From Orobanche coerulescens (Eukaryota > Streptophyta > Magnoliopsida > Lamiales > Orobanchaceae), in the NCBI GenBank assembly GCA_033398695.1, contig CM065804.1:6371001-6435000 (forward strand): DNA of 64,000 nucleotides. The letters run 5' to 3'. A program made the position numbers and the translations under genes. Below are positions 1 to 11,727 of the stretch, piece by piece; positions within the stretch are counted from its first letter, which is position 1, and the number at the start of each line of letters is the position of its first letter. The notes beneath the pieces were generated by a model. It was not told the DNA's origin. It did not search any database and saw only the letters and a program-made list of their open reading frames with translations.

Positions 1-1821
1 TTATTGATTCTTTCGCCGGATTGAAGGTAATTGGCTTGAACTCTAATATTTTGGGATGTTTGAGATTTTTGATATATTTTGGTGGTTTAGTTCGTATCGA
101 TGGCTAGAATCATGTAATGTTGAAGGATATATATGTTTGTGATTATGTTCTTCGTGTTCTTGATGTGGTTGGTGTTTGTTGATTGATGATTCGAATATAC
201 CTTTGAATTCCGCCTTCAAGGTATTTGATTGAAGTCTTGAAAGAGAAATTGATTGGAATATTTTGGTTAAGTTTGTATACTCGCCTTATCGAATCGATAT
301 ATGGGCTTTGTGGAATCATGGGAATGAATTCGTAATTGTTTGAGTTAGATTGTTCGGACTTGTGTGTAATCGAGATATTTTTGGAATCGTTGGGTTTGTA
401 GATTAGTTATATCGATTGTTGACTGTTATCGAATGTGTGTTAAATCGATTATTGTAATAGGTTGAGATTATTGATCGATGTTTAGAACCATGCTTTGCGG
501 TCGTATTCAAGAATGTTCGTAGATTGCTTTGATTAGGGTCGAGGGACTTGTAGACGATGGCAAGGAATTGGTAACGGCTTCATTGGTATCGAGGCAAGTT
601 ATTACTTGCTCAGTTTATAATATTTAATGAATGGTTTCAGTTTCATTCGTTTATAATTCGTATAGACATGTATAATCGTAATCACAGGAGATTTGGAATT
701 ATAGGTTGTATTCGAGTTTTGGGAATTTAAATCATAATGTATATGATTTACAATTGTCGTTGGTATACTTGTTATCGAGGATACATCATGGTATTGACGA
801 AAACGTGAATTATCTACCGTCCGTGATGTTTTGGATCAGTGAATATTCATAATAATGGTTGGTGATGGTTTAGATATCGATATTTCTCTCGAAGGACTCG
901 GAGCAAGTATTTTAATCATTTTTGTCATTTGTGTCGATCATGTCGTGATACATTCGTGTATCGTTGTTGTCATGCATTTGTGCATTATTGTTGTCGTGTA
1001 TTGTGCACTGTTGTTTTGTGCAGTTGTGCATTGTTGTCATATGTCCACCATGCGTTGGTCCGATGGGATCATCATGGGAATCTATAGCTGTGTCTGGATC
1101 ATTTGGACAGGTAATGCCACCATGCGTTGGTCCGATGGGATCATCATGGGAATCTATAGCTGTGTGCGCTGGATCGTTGGATTACCATATGTTGTTGTTA
1201 TTGTGCATATGTATATTATGGGTTGCCATAAGTATACATTGTGTAATATCCGCAATTTTCGATTTTCGGTAATTTTTCTTTTTCGGCGGAAGTCCATTTT
1301 GACGACTCGCTCATGACCGTTTCGTCATTCTGAGAATGATAAATTCTAAACTTTTGACATCCGAGTTCGTTTCGGTGTCGTTTTGTTGAGTTCTGTGCTT
1401 TTTGGCGACTTTTCCGCACTTGAGTTCGATTCTTGCGAATATCGTCCGAAACTGCTGTTTCGAGTTTCCCGTAAGTCCGTTTGACTTTGTTAGACGTGTT
1501 GTGAACTTCGGTTTGGTTATTCGATCACGTATCGTGATTTTCGGACATTTTGGGCCATTTTCGTAATTTCCCAAAGTTTGGGGTAATTACTTCCGTTGTC
1601 GAATTTCAAGCCTTCGGGTGGTCGGAATCGTGTGTTCTTTTAGTGATCGAATTCGTCTTTGCGAGTATTTCGTAACCGTATCTTCGATTCGTATTCAGGT
1701 TCGGGTTTCGGGGTCGTTTGGGCCGTCGGAGTTGGCCCCGGCCGAGTCCTGGCCGGGCAATCTGGGCCCAGGCCGGCACTGGCCGAGTAACGGCCGGGAG
1801 TGCTCGGCAGCTGTACCATGG

Positions 1822-2031
1822 GCCGCGGCACATGCCGGCAGGGCCGCGGCACACTGCCGAGCCAGTGCCGCGGCACACCCGTCCGGGCCGCGGCACACTT
1901 GTGTGGCATCTTCGGCCAAACCCGACTGTACCGGGTGCCACGGCACACGCCGGCCGAGCCGCGGCACACTGCCGACCACTGGGAGCCATTTTTGGGCCTG
2001 TGCCGCGGCACACTTCGGCTGGGCCGCGGCA
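1822..2031 (+). promoter_or_regulatory. GCCGCGGCAC palindrome array upstream of the LTR TATA box
   Basis: Seven copies of CCGCGGCAC and one degenerate copy (CCACGGCAC). CCGCGG starts are at about 1823, 1844, 1868, 1888, (1938), 1959, 2003 and 2024, so most neighbours sit 20-24 bp apart. A TATA-like tatttaag follows at about 2041, so the array lies in the promoter-proximal part of the LTR. The array is rich in CG and CHG sites. That it is regulatory is inferred from position. GC-rich chance ORFs run through it in several frames on both strands. Confidence 0.55.
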
Positions 2032-3008
2032 CCGTGTCGGCTATTTAAGGCCAGTGATCGTTTTTTCGCCATTTTTCTCCTTCTTCTCCTTCTCTTCCGC
2101 GGCTGGAGTTGTGAGTTGTTCTTATCATGGAGAGATGTTGTTGGTCAACAAATCCATGAAGTTTTGGAGTTAATATCATCAATCATCCATCCTATAACAT
2201 CCTTTGATCGAGCGAATCAGGTCAGATTTTCTAGAAATATAATTTTGGGGATTTTGGGTATTTTGTTCGATTTCGTCCGTTTAATCCGATTTAACATAGG
2301 ATTGTGATGGATTGATGATTATTTAGATGTATTATATCATTTTCCTTGTTATTCCATGGTTGGATCGTATCGATTCGTTGTGTTGGTCGAGTGTTTGATC
2401 GACGCCTTGAAGTGTCCGGTAAAATGTCGTAGAGGGGTTTTCGGGCGTTCTACGATTATTCTTCCTCGTATGATCGATGATTTATTGATTATATGTTGTT
2501 AGGGTCGAATTCTTGTGAGGAACTCGAGTCGGAACCCTTCCGTTCATTGTCTTCTTCGGGGTCCGAGCTTTCCGGTTGAACCGCGTTTGTTGGAATACTT
2601 GCGTGCCGATATCGAGGCAAGTATCTTATTATACGACTTGTATCTTGCGGCTAGTAATTACGTATGATATGTATGACGATTTTGCTTGCCTCCGTAAATA
2701 TGTTCCGTTTGAGTTGGTTGTGTTTTCCGAAATTTGAAGGCTTTGTGATAATAGTGATATATTGGTATACGTGTTAGGCGTTGTGCCATTTGTGCAGGAT
2801 TGCGATGTACATATGAGATGGTTGTACATGTGGTTGTGCAATGTATTGTGTACCGAATGTGTGTTATGTTGGTTAAGAGTCGTTGTGATGATCATGATAT
2901 TTGTATTGTTTTGGTTTACATACTTGATTGTACATTTCGGTGTAATGTGGAATGGCTTGACATTTAATGATTATGAGTTGTGTCGTGCCGATGTGTGTGC
3001 GTGTGTTC

Positions 3009-3311
3009 CAGGTAGGGTCTGACGAGGCCTCTGGAGTTCGGTACATGATGTGTACGAACAAGGTGTGTGATCCAGGTAGGGTCTGACGAGACCTCTGGAG
3101 TTCGGTACATGATGTGTACGAACGATGTGTGTGGCCGGGTAGGGTCCGTTGAGGCCTCCGGAGTTCGGTACATGATGTGTACGAACAGTGTGTGTGGCCG
3201 GGTAGGGTCCGTTGAGGCCTCCGGAGTTCGGTACATGATGTGTACGAACAGTGTGTGGTCCGGGTAAGGTCCGTCGAGGCCTCCGGAGTTCGGTACATGA
3301 TGTGTACGAAC
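3009..3311 (+). repeat. LTR minisatellite, about five 62-63 bp units
   Basis: Five head-to-tail units, each with a core like gaggcctc(t/c)ggagttcgg followed by tacatgatgtgtacgaac. Later units are more alike than the first two. A related tandem block occurs at a comparable place in the minus-strand LTRs (10369-10601, 33964-34196) and in the Tekay LTRs (about 23845-23973, 30750-30880). Confidence 0.8.
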
Positions 3312-5039
3312 AATGATCGTGTAGCAGTGATTGTTCGGGTAACATTTTAAATATGGATCTCGGACTCATAATGATATATTATTTAGTATGCTTTGAAACG
3401 AGAATCGGGCTAAGGCCCTAATGTTTACGAAAAGGTCTTGTAAATTAGGGCTCGAGGTCCAAAAGTATTTCTGCTTTAAAAATCCCCGAGATGATGTGTT
3501 CCTTTTCAATTATCTCTTACTTGAGTTCGAAATTCTAAAACTTCTCGGGAACATTTTGATAATTGATTTCCATATTAAATTCGTAGTTGCTATTTGCTTG
3601 TTACATTTCGTATGGTTTGATACTTGCACTAGTAAAACAGTGGAGTTTTACTAACCCCCGAGTATTCGGGGGGTGGATGTCTGTTTTGCGTCCAGGTACA
3701 TGCAGATTCAGGGGAGCAGTCACAGGATTGGCACAAGAGGATGACGAGCTGCGATACTAATCATGAGTCGAGAGTTGTTTGCTTTTTTTGTTGTGTTGTC
3801 AGAGTTGATTTCAGTCTTCCGATGTATTGTATTTCGACCCCTGTGTGGGTAATGTCGTTTAAGTCAGTTTTGTTGATTGGGTTGTGTGACCTCATCGGTC
3901 TGTGTATTCACGTGTAAGTGACCATAATGGTCTGCATTATTTTATTGTTTGACCCTGGTCGGGCAAGCATTTGGTTGTTTATGGATGTTTAGCCTGGTAG
4001 ATCCTTGTGGAAAGGGTCTACGGCGTGTAATATTCCCATATGGTTTTGGGGGTGTTACACATTGTCGTTATTGTTGTGATCATATTGACGTTGTCATATG
4101 AGTATGCATTTGTAGGTCTTGTGTTAGGACCATGTCCGTATGTTGTGTTGATCTGATCTCGGATTAGACTGACGTGATGGTAATGGTATTTCGTATCTTA
4201 AGGTATGTTCCGTATTTCCTTGATACTTGCCTTTGATTGGCAATCGATTATCGTATTGGAAATGTCGACGTTATCCGATGGATTGAATTAGCCAGAGTTG
4301 GTAAAATTTCCGTATCCCGAGTTATGATAATGTTTTGAGAACCTTGAGTATTGTTGAGATATCGTACAGATAATTCGATATTATCTTAATGTGTTGTTAA
4401 GGATATGAATCGTGGATTTTCGTAAAGTTACGACGGTAAGATTACATTGGTCGTATTCTTACTTAGTATTTCCATTGATATGTAATTATTGACGAGATGT
4501 GATGGTTATCATTGTTGGATATTATAGCTGACCCCGTCGTGGGCTTTCTTTTTAGGTTCTTGGATTATCAAGCTTGTAGCGGTCGTGGAGAGATGAACTT
4601 CCCGGAGGATACTGGCTAGGGCATGTATTTGTGTATTGAGTTCCCTGATCAGTTTTTGTATTCCGCTGCTAGAATATTTCGATTGTTTCTCTTTTTCCGT
4701 TGCGTGAGTATTTTTAAAATGACCTATTGGTATCTGGTAACTTAGGTTACTTTGGGAAATCGTTTTCTAAATTTGTTCTGTGGGTACGTGTAAGCGATAG
4801 CTTAACGTATGTTTTTAAACTGTTGAGTTTTGGCATTTTGGGCCTTGTGGTTTCAAATGTATTCTACGACGATCTTGATAAACGAGTTTTATAAAGTCTT
4901 CGAATGTTTTCAAAAGATAGTACCGTTGTTGGTCTCTTGGGCGTTTGTAAATGTTTGCGAAAATATCCTTCAGCCTTGTGGGTTCCATCTCGGGGCCCAC
5001 GGCGCTGTAATGTTCCCGGTCGGCTCTGGGGGTGTTACA

Positions 5040-5789
5040 GCCAGAAGCGTGAGAGACGTATTTTTTATTGGTATTAAAGATAAAATCCGCGGAATACAAA
5101 TAGATTAAACTACAACATCACTTCAAAAACCTCCTGAAGAGGATCGTCCCGGAGATGAGAATCTCAATACCTTAATTTGCACGTGCACTAAATAATTACA
5201 GTATTGGATTATGGGACGACCAAATCAAATATTATGGGAAATGTTGAATATTTGATTTTGTTGAAGTTGCCATTGACTTTGTGAATATGGGAGAATTGTT
5301 TATAAGAATGATAGTTGTCGACAACACTTTGTGTCTCAACAATTGCTAGTGGACTGCCTGAAGCACCAAATAAAATATAAGCAATTGAGACAAAGCTTAA
5401 CTCGTAAAATAAAATAAAGTGGTGAAAGATAAGCGAGATTAGTATATCAAGGGTTTAAGCGCATACCCAAAACATATTCTCCCGTTGGCACTAAATTTCG
5501 TCATTTAATATACATATGACAATTATTATGAATATAGATATTCAATTATTGATGTTATCACCACATTTTTCTATGGGTCATTGGATGCGAATATCTATAT
5601 GAAAGTCCCTGACGGACTTGAGGTTCCTAAAGTAATAGGAACGTAAAATTCGCAACATGTACTATTTTGAGTTATAAATATTTATACATTTTGAAATAGT
5701 CTGGTGGATCAACCGACTAAGTGAATTCCTCCTGAAGAGGATATATGTGAATTATTTGAACTCGTGTCTAAATACAAGTTCAAAATGAA
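5040..5789 (+). other. No recognisable gene; probable decayed copia sequence
   Basis: AT-rich sequence with no open frame I can assign. The phrase cctcctgaagaggat occurs twice (about 5130 and 5726). It lies directly 5' of the copia reverse-transcriptase remnant and probably belongs to the same decayed element. Confidence 0.3.
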
Positions 5790-6355
5790 AAACTTAGATA
5801 AAACTAAGTATTAGTATTGTCTCGACTTGTAGATCGAGCATATATGATGGAAAGTTTTTATCCATTTAGCTACCTAAAGGTTGTCTTACCACTTGAAGTG
5901 GATACCGACTCATATAGATCTCAAGAAAATAACAAAGATATAAGAGGACCAGAAGTTCCGTACTTGTATGCTATTGAAGCATTACATCATCAGGCATGAT
6001 ATACAATTTGAAATTAACATGCTAGCAAAATTTAATCTTTCTCCAGGAAGGAGAATGTGGAATGGTGTTAACCATATTGGTCTATTACATGAAAGAGATC
6101 GAGATTCGATATTGGTGGCTATTAGGGTATTATGATCTCATATTTGTTCTGATACTGCCTATTTATTATGATGATAAATATTTTTCATTTATGTGTTGCA
6201 TATAATGTTTGGGCAAGTAAGATGAAACTTATTTCCACACGAGCTTCAGAAGAGCAATAATGATAATCTAGTAGATTTATTCACTAAATCTCTCCATGTC
6301 TGAAAATTATATTCATGGTATTGGAGTGCAAGATTGTTATCTTGAGGGGGAGAAG
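5790..6355 (+). pseudogene. Decayed Ty1/copia pol remnant (Ivana/Oryco-like RT end and RNase H)
   Basis: The open stretch at 5817-5999 contains GPEVPYLYAIEAL, matching the conserved copia segment GPEVPYLSAIGAL just before the 'NxTRPDIAFAVN' block. The following 100 bases, with stops, still resemble the next block (IQFEINMLAKFNLSPGRRMWNG). The catalytic YVDD region is not recoverable. A purine-rich tract (cttgagggggag, about 6341-6352) follows directly and acts as polypurine tract for the LTR beyond. The Ivana/Oryco assignment rests on the GPEVPYL block and on the LTR wording; it is established family knowledge applied by eye. Not functional. Confidence 0.6.
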
Positions 6356-7028
6356 TGATAACTTTTAAACTAGCTTGAAGATTATGTCGACCCTGAAGGT
6401 CAAAAGGTCCTGAAGACCAAATGGTTGTACTCTTTTTCCCTTTCTAAGTTTTTTCCCACCGGGTTTTCTTAGTTAAGGTTTTTAACGAGGCAACCAATGC
6501 AACACATGAGCAAATTTATACTGTGTACTCTTTTTCTCTATCGGTTTTTTCCCACAGGGTTTTTCCGAAGGAGTTTTGATGAGGCATGAACATCATAATA
6601 TTCAAGAGAAAGTATTGTATGAAGACGATATCACTTGTATCTCAAAGGTAGATACATCAAATATTCACTTAAGTGATTAATTGGCGAACTTATTCACAAA
6701 GACGTTGCCGACGTCAACATTCAGAAGACTAGTACACAAGATCGGAATGCGTTAACTCAAAGATCTTATGTAATCGATTTCAGGGGGAGTAGCTGTACTC
6801 TTTTTCCTTCGATCGGGTTTTTCCCAGGTTTTAACAAGGTTTTAATGAGGCGGCATGTATTAAAGTCATTCGAGGAGTGTTGTAATTAATGTATTTACTA
6901 ATGAATGACCTTTATACCCCTGAAACCCTAGATGTGTACCTATAAATAAAGGCTTTTGGCCCTCATAAGAATACACACATTATTCTTCTTCTCTTCCAAT
7001 TTCTCTCTTTTTCTCTCATGTTTATAAC
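6356..7028 (+). mobile_element. 3' LTR of the decayed copia element
   Basis: Follows the polypurine tract, begins tgataacttttaaac and ends near tttataaca (7028). It contains three versions of the phrase tgtactctttttcc...gggtttttccc with 'ttttaa(t/c)gaggc', wording typical of plant Ivana/Oryco LTRs. A TATA box (cctataaataaagg, about 6938-6951) precedes the probable transcription start. No matching 5' LTR is present, so the element is truncated on its left. Confidence 0.6.
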
Positions 7029-7029
7029 A

Positions 7030-8137
7030 GTTTGTTTGAAAAATAAAAAAAAATGGTGGGGCCCAAAAACTGATAAACGGCACGCAAACAACATGTGATA
7101 TGGTAGTGGGGGTATTTTTGGTGTGTGAATGTGAAATGCTGAGGTGATGCTGATTTGGCACAAACGACACGCAAATGACATGTGACGATACCCCTTCCTC
7201 TTATTAGGTAATACTTGAATTATTTTTTTTCTTTCAACCACTTAATTTTAAACAAATCATTCCTGTAAAGTGAATATTTGTTATCAGATAAAGTATAATA
7301 GAAAAAGTTGTCAAGCGACCTTTGTTAGTATTAGACCAAAATTACTTTCTTAGCTTAAATAAATTTGATAGCAAATGGTCTCCCAACACATCAAATTCTC
7401 ATACATTGATTCCACAACTATTACATTTGAAGATCAACCTCGTACATTGATTCCATATCATATAATTTTGTTGTTAGAGTTCTTGATACAGTTTTCATAT
7501 AACACGCCATAAGGTCTTTTGGGCACCTATGGCGCCGCCAAACTGCACCCCTATAGGCGTTATAGGGGCGTTATCCGTCCTGATGCAAGCCCAACAACAG
7601 GCTTTATCCGGGTTTTTTTTTTCATTTTTTTTGTTTGAGTGAGTGATATATTTTTGGTGGTGTGTTATATGAATTTTATTGAGCTCGATGTTTATTTATA
7701 GTGGTGTTATAAGGTAGATGTTGAGTTGACGTGCCCTATAAACTTATAGGGCACCACTGCACTCGAGGTGATATGCATACCACAATAAGTGATGTGCACA
7801 TCACAAAATCACATTACTAATACACATGATACAACACCACATATGCATATTTGTGGTGTGCATCATTTATTGTGATGTGCATATCACCCCTCTCTTAAAA
7901 TGATGAGTTATGAATATATATCTTTTTGCTTACCAGATTTTACTAGTTGTTAAACAACAAAATACATATTAATTCGACTAATATTCGAAGATAAAAGACT
8001 TGAGACACCAAACCGAATATTAATCTATCATATGGCATATGGCAAAGTGATTGGGTTCACGCACGTCATGTTATATATGAAGAAATAATATTCTAGTGAT
8101 TGAATGCCCGTGTGATTATATTTTTCGGCAATAATCT
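7030..8137. other. Gene-free AT-rich spacer with small inverted repeats
   Basis: No coding region is supported. It holds a perfect 10-bp inverted repeat with a 4-nt loop (gtgccctata / tatagggcac, 7731-7754) and the foldback element at 7768-7887. Around 7540-7580 the phrase cctataggcgttataggggcgtt hints at another short palindromic repeat, but I could not fix its ends. Confidence 0.4.
7768..7887. mobile_element. Small foldback element (MITE-like), about 120 bp
   Basis: The left arm gtgatatgcat...gtgcacatcac pairs with the right arm, whose reverse complement starts gtgatatgcacatcacaata. The imperfect terminal inverted repeats are about 35 bp and leave a short AT-rich loop. No convincing TSD is visible, so the superfamily is unassigned. 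Confidence 0.5.
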
Positions 8138-9806
8138 TTTTCGAAGTACTTTTTCTTCGATGGCACGATAATCAGTTTAGTTAAGATTGAATTAATGATA
8201 GGGTGTGTTTTTATATGGTATAGGTACGGATGTGTAATGCTTAATTTTAGGTTTGGAATTAAAATCGGGGTTACTATTAGGATATTCAAGCTAAATCTAA
8301 CTTTGAATCATTCTTACAACTATCCATGTTTAGTAACTAAGACAACCTAAACAGACCAATAAGCGGTTGTTACATATCATCGACTAACCAAGCAAGATCA
8401 AATCAAGTAGTCAAAACAAATCAAAAGTCATAAAATGAAATATCGGTGGGATCAAAATAGTCGTCTCTCTAAACAAATTGATAAAATTTTCAAGTCTGAT
8501 ATTGAACTCCACATTTTACAAAAGGAAGCAACTTGCAAATAAAGAATTCTCAAGCGAAATAGATTATCTAGTGCATTAACTTGTTCATAACATGTGATGT
8601 AATAATCTTTTCTTTTTTTAAGTAACAATGTAATAATCTTTTCAATAATACTATTTGCAAACAAAGTAATCGATCAAACGGTTGCAATCAACTCTATTAA
8701 CTAAACTGTTGCAATTAATTACATTCGATTACTTAATGTTTTGGTTTGGATTTAGGGTCGGATTTATGGTGTGTGTTTATATGGTACAGGTTCGGGTGCG
8801 TAATGCTTAGTTTGTCATAAGATTGTTATATAGTCAATTTCATCTGCCTCTTTCTCAAAAAAATTTTACATCGCTTTTAAACTCCAAATGTCTCTTTATT
8901 AATCAAAAAACATGCTTCACAAAAAGGACAACTTTGTTAGTTTTGTTGTTCAAATGTTAGAATGTTATTAATCATATGGTTCTGTGTAACAAGTGACTTG
9001 CAGTTGGTTTGAGTTGAATGTTATATATCTTTATGTTAGTTCGGCTTAATAGCTCGGCGAGCCTTCATGAGAGAAAACTCGAGCTCGGCTAGAAAAGTTC
9101 GATTCTTTTTTATTTTTTTATATTTATTTTTTTATTTTTTTATTTTTTTGTGATTATGTGTTTTTATAAACCAACTAAAATTCACATGTAAGATAAAATT
9201 TGAATTAGGCTCAAGTTCGATTCAAAAAGCTCAAGATATTCATAAATAAATATTTACACTTAATATATTTACATATAAACACTTAAAATATACATAATAT
9301 ATTTAAGAAAACATATAATCACTTAAAAGCTCGAAAATAATTCGAGTCGAGCCTATAAGCTCAAGCTCGACTCGTTAAACATTTCGAGCTACAAGCTCCA
9401 ACTAGCACGAGCTCAACTCGTTTACGTCCTTAGACCAAATTGGTCTTTATCAACGAACTTGGGACATATACGAACTTAAGTCGTTAATGATCAAATATAC
9501 AAAGTCCAAAATGCGTGGGTAAACAAGAAGTATAGATGGGCTGAGCCCACAAAAAGCAGAAAAATGAATGATAAAAGCCCATTTTCTCAATGGTTTGAGA
9601 TGTTGTAACAATTGAGCATAGTTACTACACAGATATATTTTCTTTAAACCGATCTAACATTTTTGTTACTAGCTAGTTGCTTAAAAACTTTAGTCTATAC
9701 AAATACATTTTTTGTGAAAAATGTGCTTGGCTATATACCAGTCTTTTCATTTACTTGAAGCCTATTCTTTTGCTAAATCTTATAGAACACTTTTGAACTA
9801 CAGGAA
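8138..9806. repeat. Segmental duplication copy A, left part
   Basis: Collinear with 53438-55110: both begin cgaagtactttttcttcgatggcac and share AT-rich text through tatagaacacttttgaa. It continues at 20869 after the inserted solo LTR. Small indels and substitutions separate A from C. No gene is recognised in this part; the segment's kinase exons lie to the right of the insertion. Confidence 0.85.
9045..9432. mobile_element. Putative short DNA element with GAGCTCG-rich ends (copy A)
   Basis: A 390-bp block with an AT-rich centre and ends rich in ctcgagctcggct / gctcgactcgtt, which are partly reverse complements. Such GAGCTCG-rich ends are common in non-autonomous plant DNA elements. The same block is present in segment copy C (about 54336-54726), so it predates the duplication. 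Exact termini and TSD are not resolved. Confidence 0.35.
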
Positions 9807-10368
9807 TGTAACACCCCCAAGATATTCGAGGTGTATTACAGCGCCGTGGACCCCTACATGGGACCCACCAGGCTAACACAAGAAAACACCACTCGACTAA
9901 CCGCCTCAGTTAGCAAGGAAACAATTGTTAACAACAAGAACATAAAACAACACGTCCGGTACAACCGGCATAATAAACATCAACCGACAAATACAGTAAC
10001 TCCAACGAATACCAATCACAATCCGAAAGGAAAAAGCCTAAGTACTCGCGAGTACAATCTATAAGTTTACAATTTGGAAAACATCCACCTCAAAAGAGAC
10101 AGTAGGAAATAACGAGACTCAATTGCACATGTCAACAACCTTAGCCGACATCCTCGTACCATCCCAGCGCAGCTAAATGCATTGAACATAACCTGAAATC
10201 CATAACAAGAATTTCCCCGACAATGGGTCCCCAAAGGGGTTAGCAATTACGCTAGTACAAGTATTCAAGGCAAACCAATCGCTTACACATTTCATAGTAC
10301 ATGCACCAATATCATTTCAAAAACAAAACCACACATGTCTTTTCCGGAAACAAACAGTCAAACAATTT

Positions 10369-10601
10369 GCCTAGGACCGGGAAGAAGCCAGGAATCCCAC
10401 CAAGGGCCTCTAAGGACCCTCCCGAGCTGGCCACTTTATAAAACAAATCACGCACAGGCATCGCCTAGGACCAGGACGCCACCATGAATCCCACCCGAGG
10501 CCTCTAAGGACCCTCCCGAGCTGGCTAGTGAAACAAACTCGTGAATCCAGAGTGAAGTCATAGATTCCCCCGAGGCCCCGTCGGACCCTCCCAGGGTGAG
10601 C
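10369..10601 (-). repeat. LTR minisatellite, three degenerate units of about 70-90 bp
   Basis: Three units, each with gcctaggacc or a relative and ggcctctaaggaccctcccgag; the third is the most diverged. It is the counterpart of the 3009-3311 minisatellite and is nearly identical to 33964-34196. Confidence 0.7.
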
Positions 10602-11727
10602 AAAGCACACACAATATACATTACCATTTCACGTTAAGAATAAAGGTTTCCAAAAATACTTGCCTTGAATAATTGACGACGAACGGAAAGGAAAGTCACC
10701 AACAAACGCTAGGAACCAACGAAACCGAACCTAACGATTCGAAGAATACAATCACAACCATTTCTAAATGAATACGGAATTGGAATACACCCGAAAACCC
10801 GCCTACGATTCATGTATATTCGTATATAAACAACAACGAGGGCGGACCACAACCAAACCCTCTCGATTCCGTAAAAACCACGAAATATACCATGAATCCG
10901 TAGGGAAACTAAGAATACCAACAAGATTAATCATATTCCCAAAACAAGAATAGTATGGACAAGGTACTTGCCTCGAACAACCACAACGCGGAGAATCGAC
11001 CGAAGTAGGTTGGCACGAACCGACTACGAACCCGCCGACTCCACCGAACGCCAACTCGCGATAATAAACTATGAAGGACAATAACAACAATGAAATGAAT
11101 TCCATAACACGACTCAAAGCCGTTGAATTCAAAGAACGAACGACGAATGATCGAGTGTTTTCCCCAAAACGGCCAAGAACACGATTCGTTCCGTCAAAAC
11201 CCGAAAACGGAATTCCAAGTTGAAATATGGATATACAATCCATAGAATGTGTTTAACGACATCATTTAACCATAATCGATCCATCAAAAACGGATGGAAA
11301 ATGAGATCGAGGACAAATCCCCCAAAAAGTCGATTCGAAGGAAATCAAATACTTCGATTCGACGAAGAACAATGGATTAAATGATGTTAAACACAATAAT
11401 ACTACCAAGATTAATCATACCCATCATGAATTAATCAATAATACGGAACGAATCGGACAAAAACGCAAAACCCCCCCAAATTCACGAAATTAGGGTTCTA
11501 AAGAAGATTACCTTGATTCGCTGGATCAAAGGATGATAACGGATGATTGATTGATGATATGAACTCAAGAACTTCATGGATTTGTTGTTAAACAACATGG
11601 CTCCATGGTAAGATCACCCTCAGTCGCGGAAGAGAAGGAGAAGAAGGATAAAAATGGCCAAAAACCCGTGTGCAGGGCCATAAATAGGCTGCACGGTGTG
11701 CCGCGGCCCAGCGGGAGTGTGCCGCGG

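Larger units (their letters stand above)
1242..4059 (+). mobile_element. Solo LTR (Tekay-like Ty3/gypsy), 2.8 kb, TSD CATTG
   Basis: Starts tgtaatatccgcaatttt and ends gggggtgttaca, flanked by direct repeats CATTG at 1237-1241 and 4060-4064. It belongs to the same family as the minus-strand LTRs at 9807-20868 and 33401-36062: its first 30 bases are the reverse complement of their right ends. It contains a GCCGCGGCAC array (1822-2031), a TATA-like tatttaag at about 2041, and a 62-63 bp minisatellite (3009-3311). A solo LTR is what remains after recombination between the two LTRs of one element. It is nested in the LTR at 1-5039. Confidence 0.92.
1..5039 (+). mobile_element. Long Tekay-like LTR, truncated by the window start, interrupted by a solo LTR
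   Basis: Segments 1-1241 and 4060-5039 are collinear with the 4-kb LTRs at 11728-15736 and 16117-20121. Shared stretches include the region around 530-670 (matching 13450-13620) and 4430-4620 (matching 15080-15270, with 'ctgaccccgtcgtgggctt'). The end reads ggcgctgtaat...ggtgttaca at 5039, the normal 3' end of these LTRs. No primer-binding site follows, so it is either a solo LTR or a 3' LTR. The start and the left TSD lie outside the window; the right TSD would be GCCAG. It is more diverged than the two copies further on. There is no protein-coding content; short ORFs here are chance. Confidence 0.75.

Noticed and set aside
1618..2307. 229-codon ORF and several overlapping ORFs on both strands, rich in Ala/Arg/Gly/Pro
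   Set aside because: They run through the GCCGCGGCAC array of an LTR; low stop density comes from GC content. Similar chance ORFs recur in every array (22785-23006, 29665-30093, 20117-20365, 35185-35556).
10803..11243. 146-codon ORF and its near-copy at 34403-34840
   Set aside because: Both are in the same LTR family and are read antisense or in shifted frames; no protein similarity recognised.
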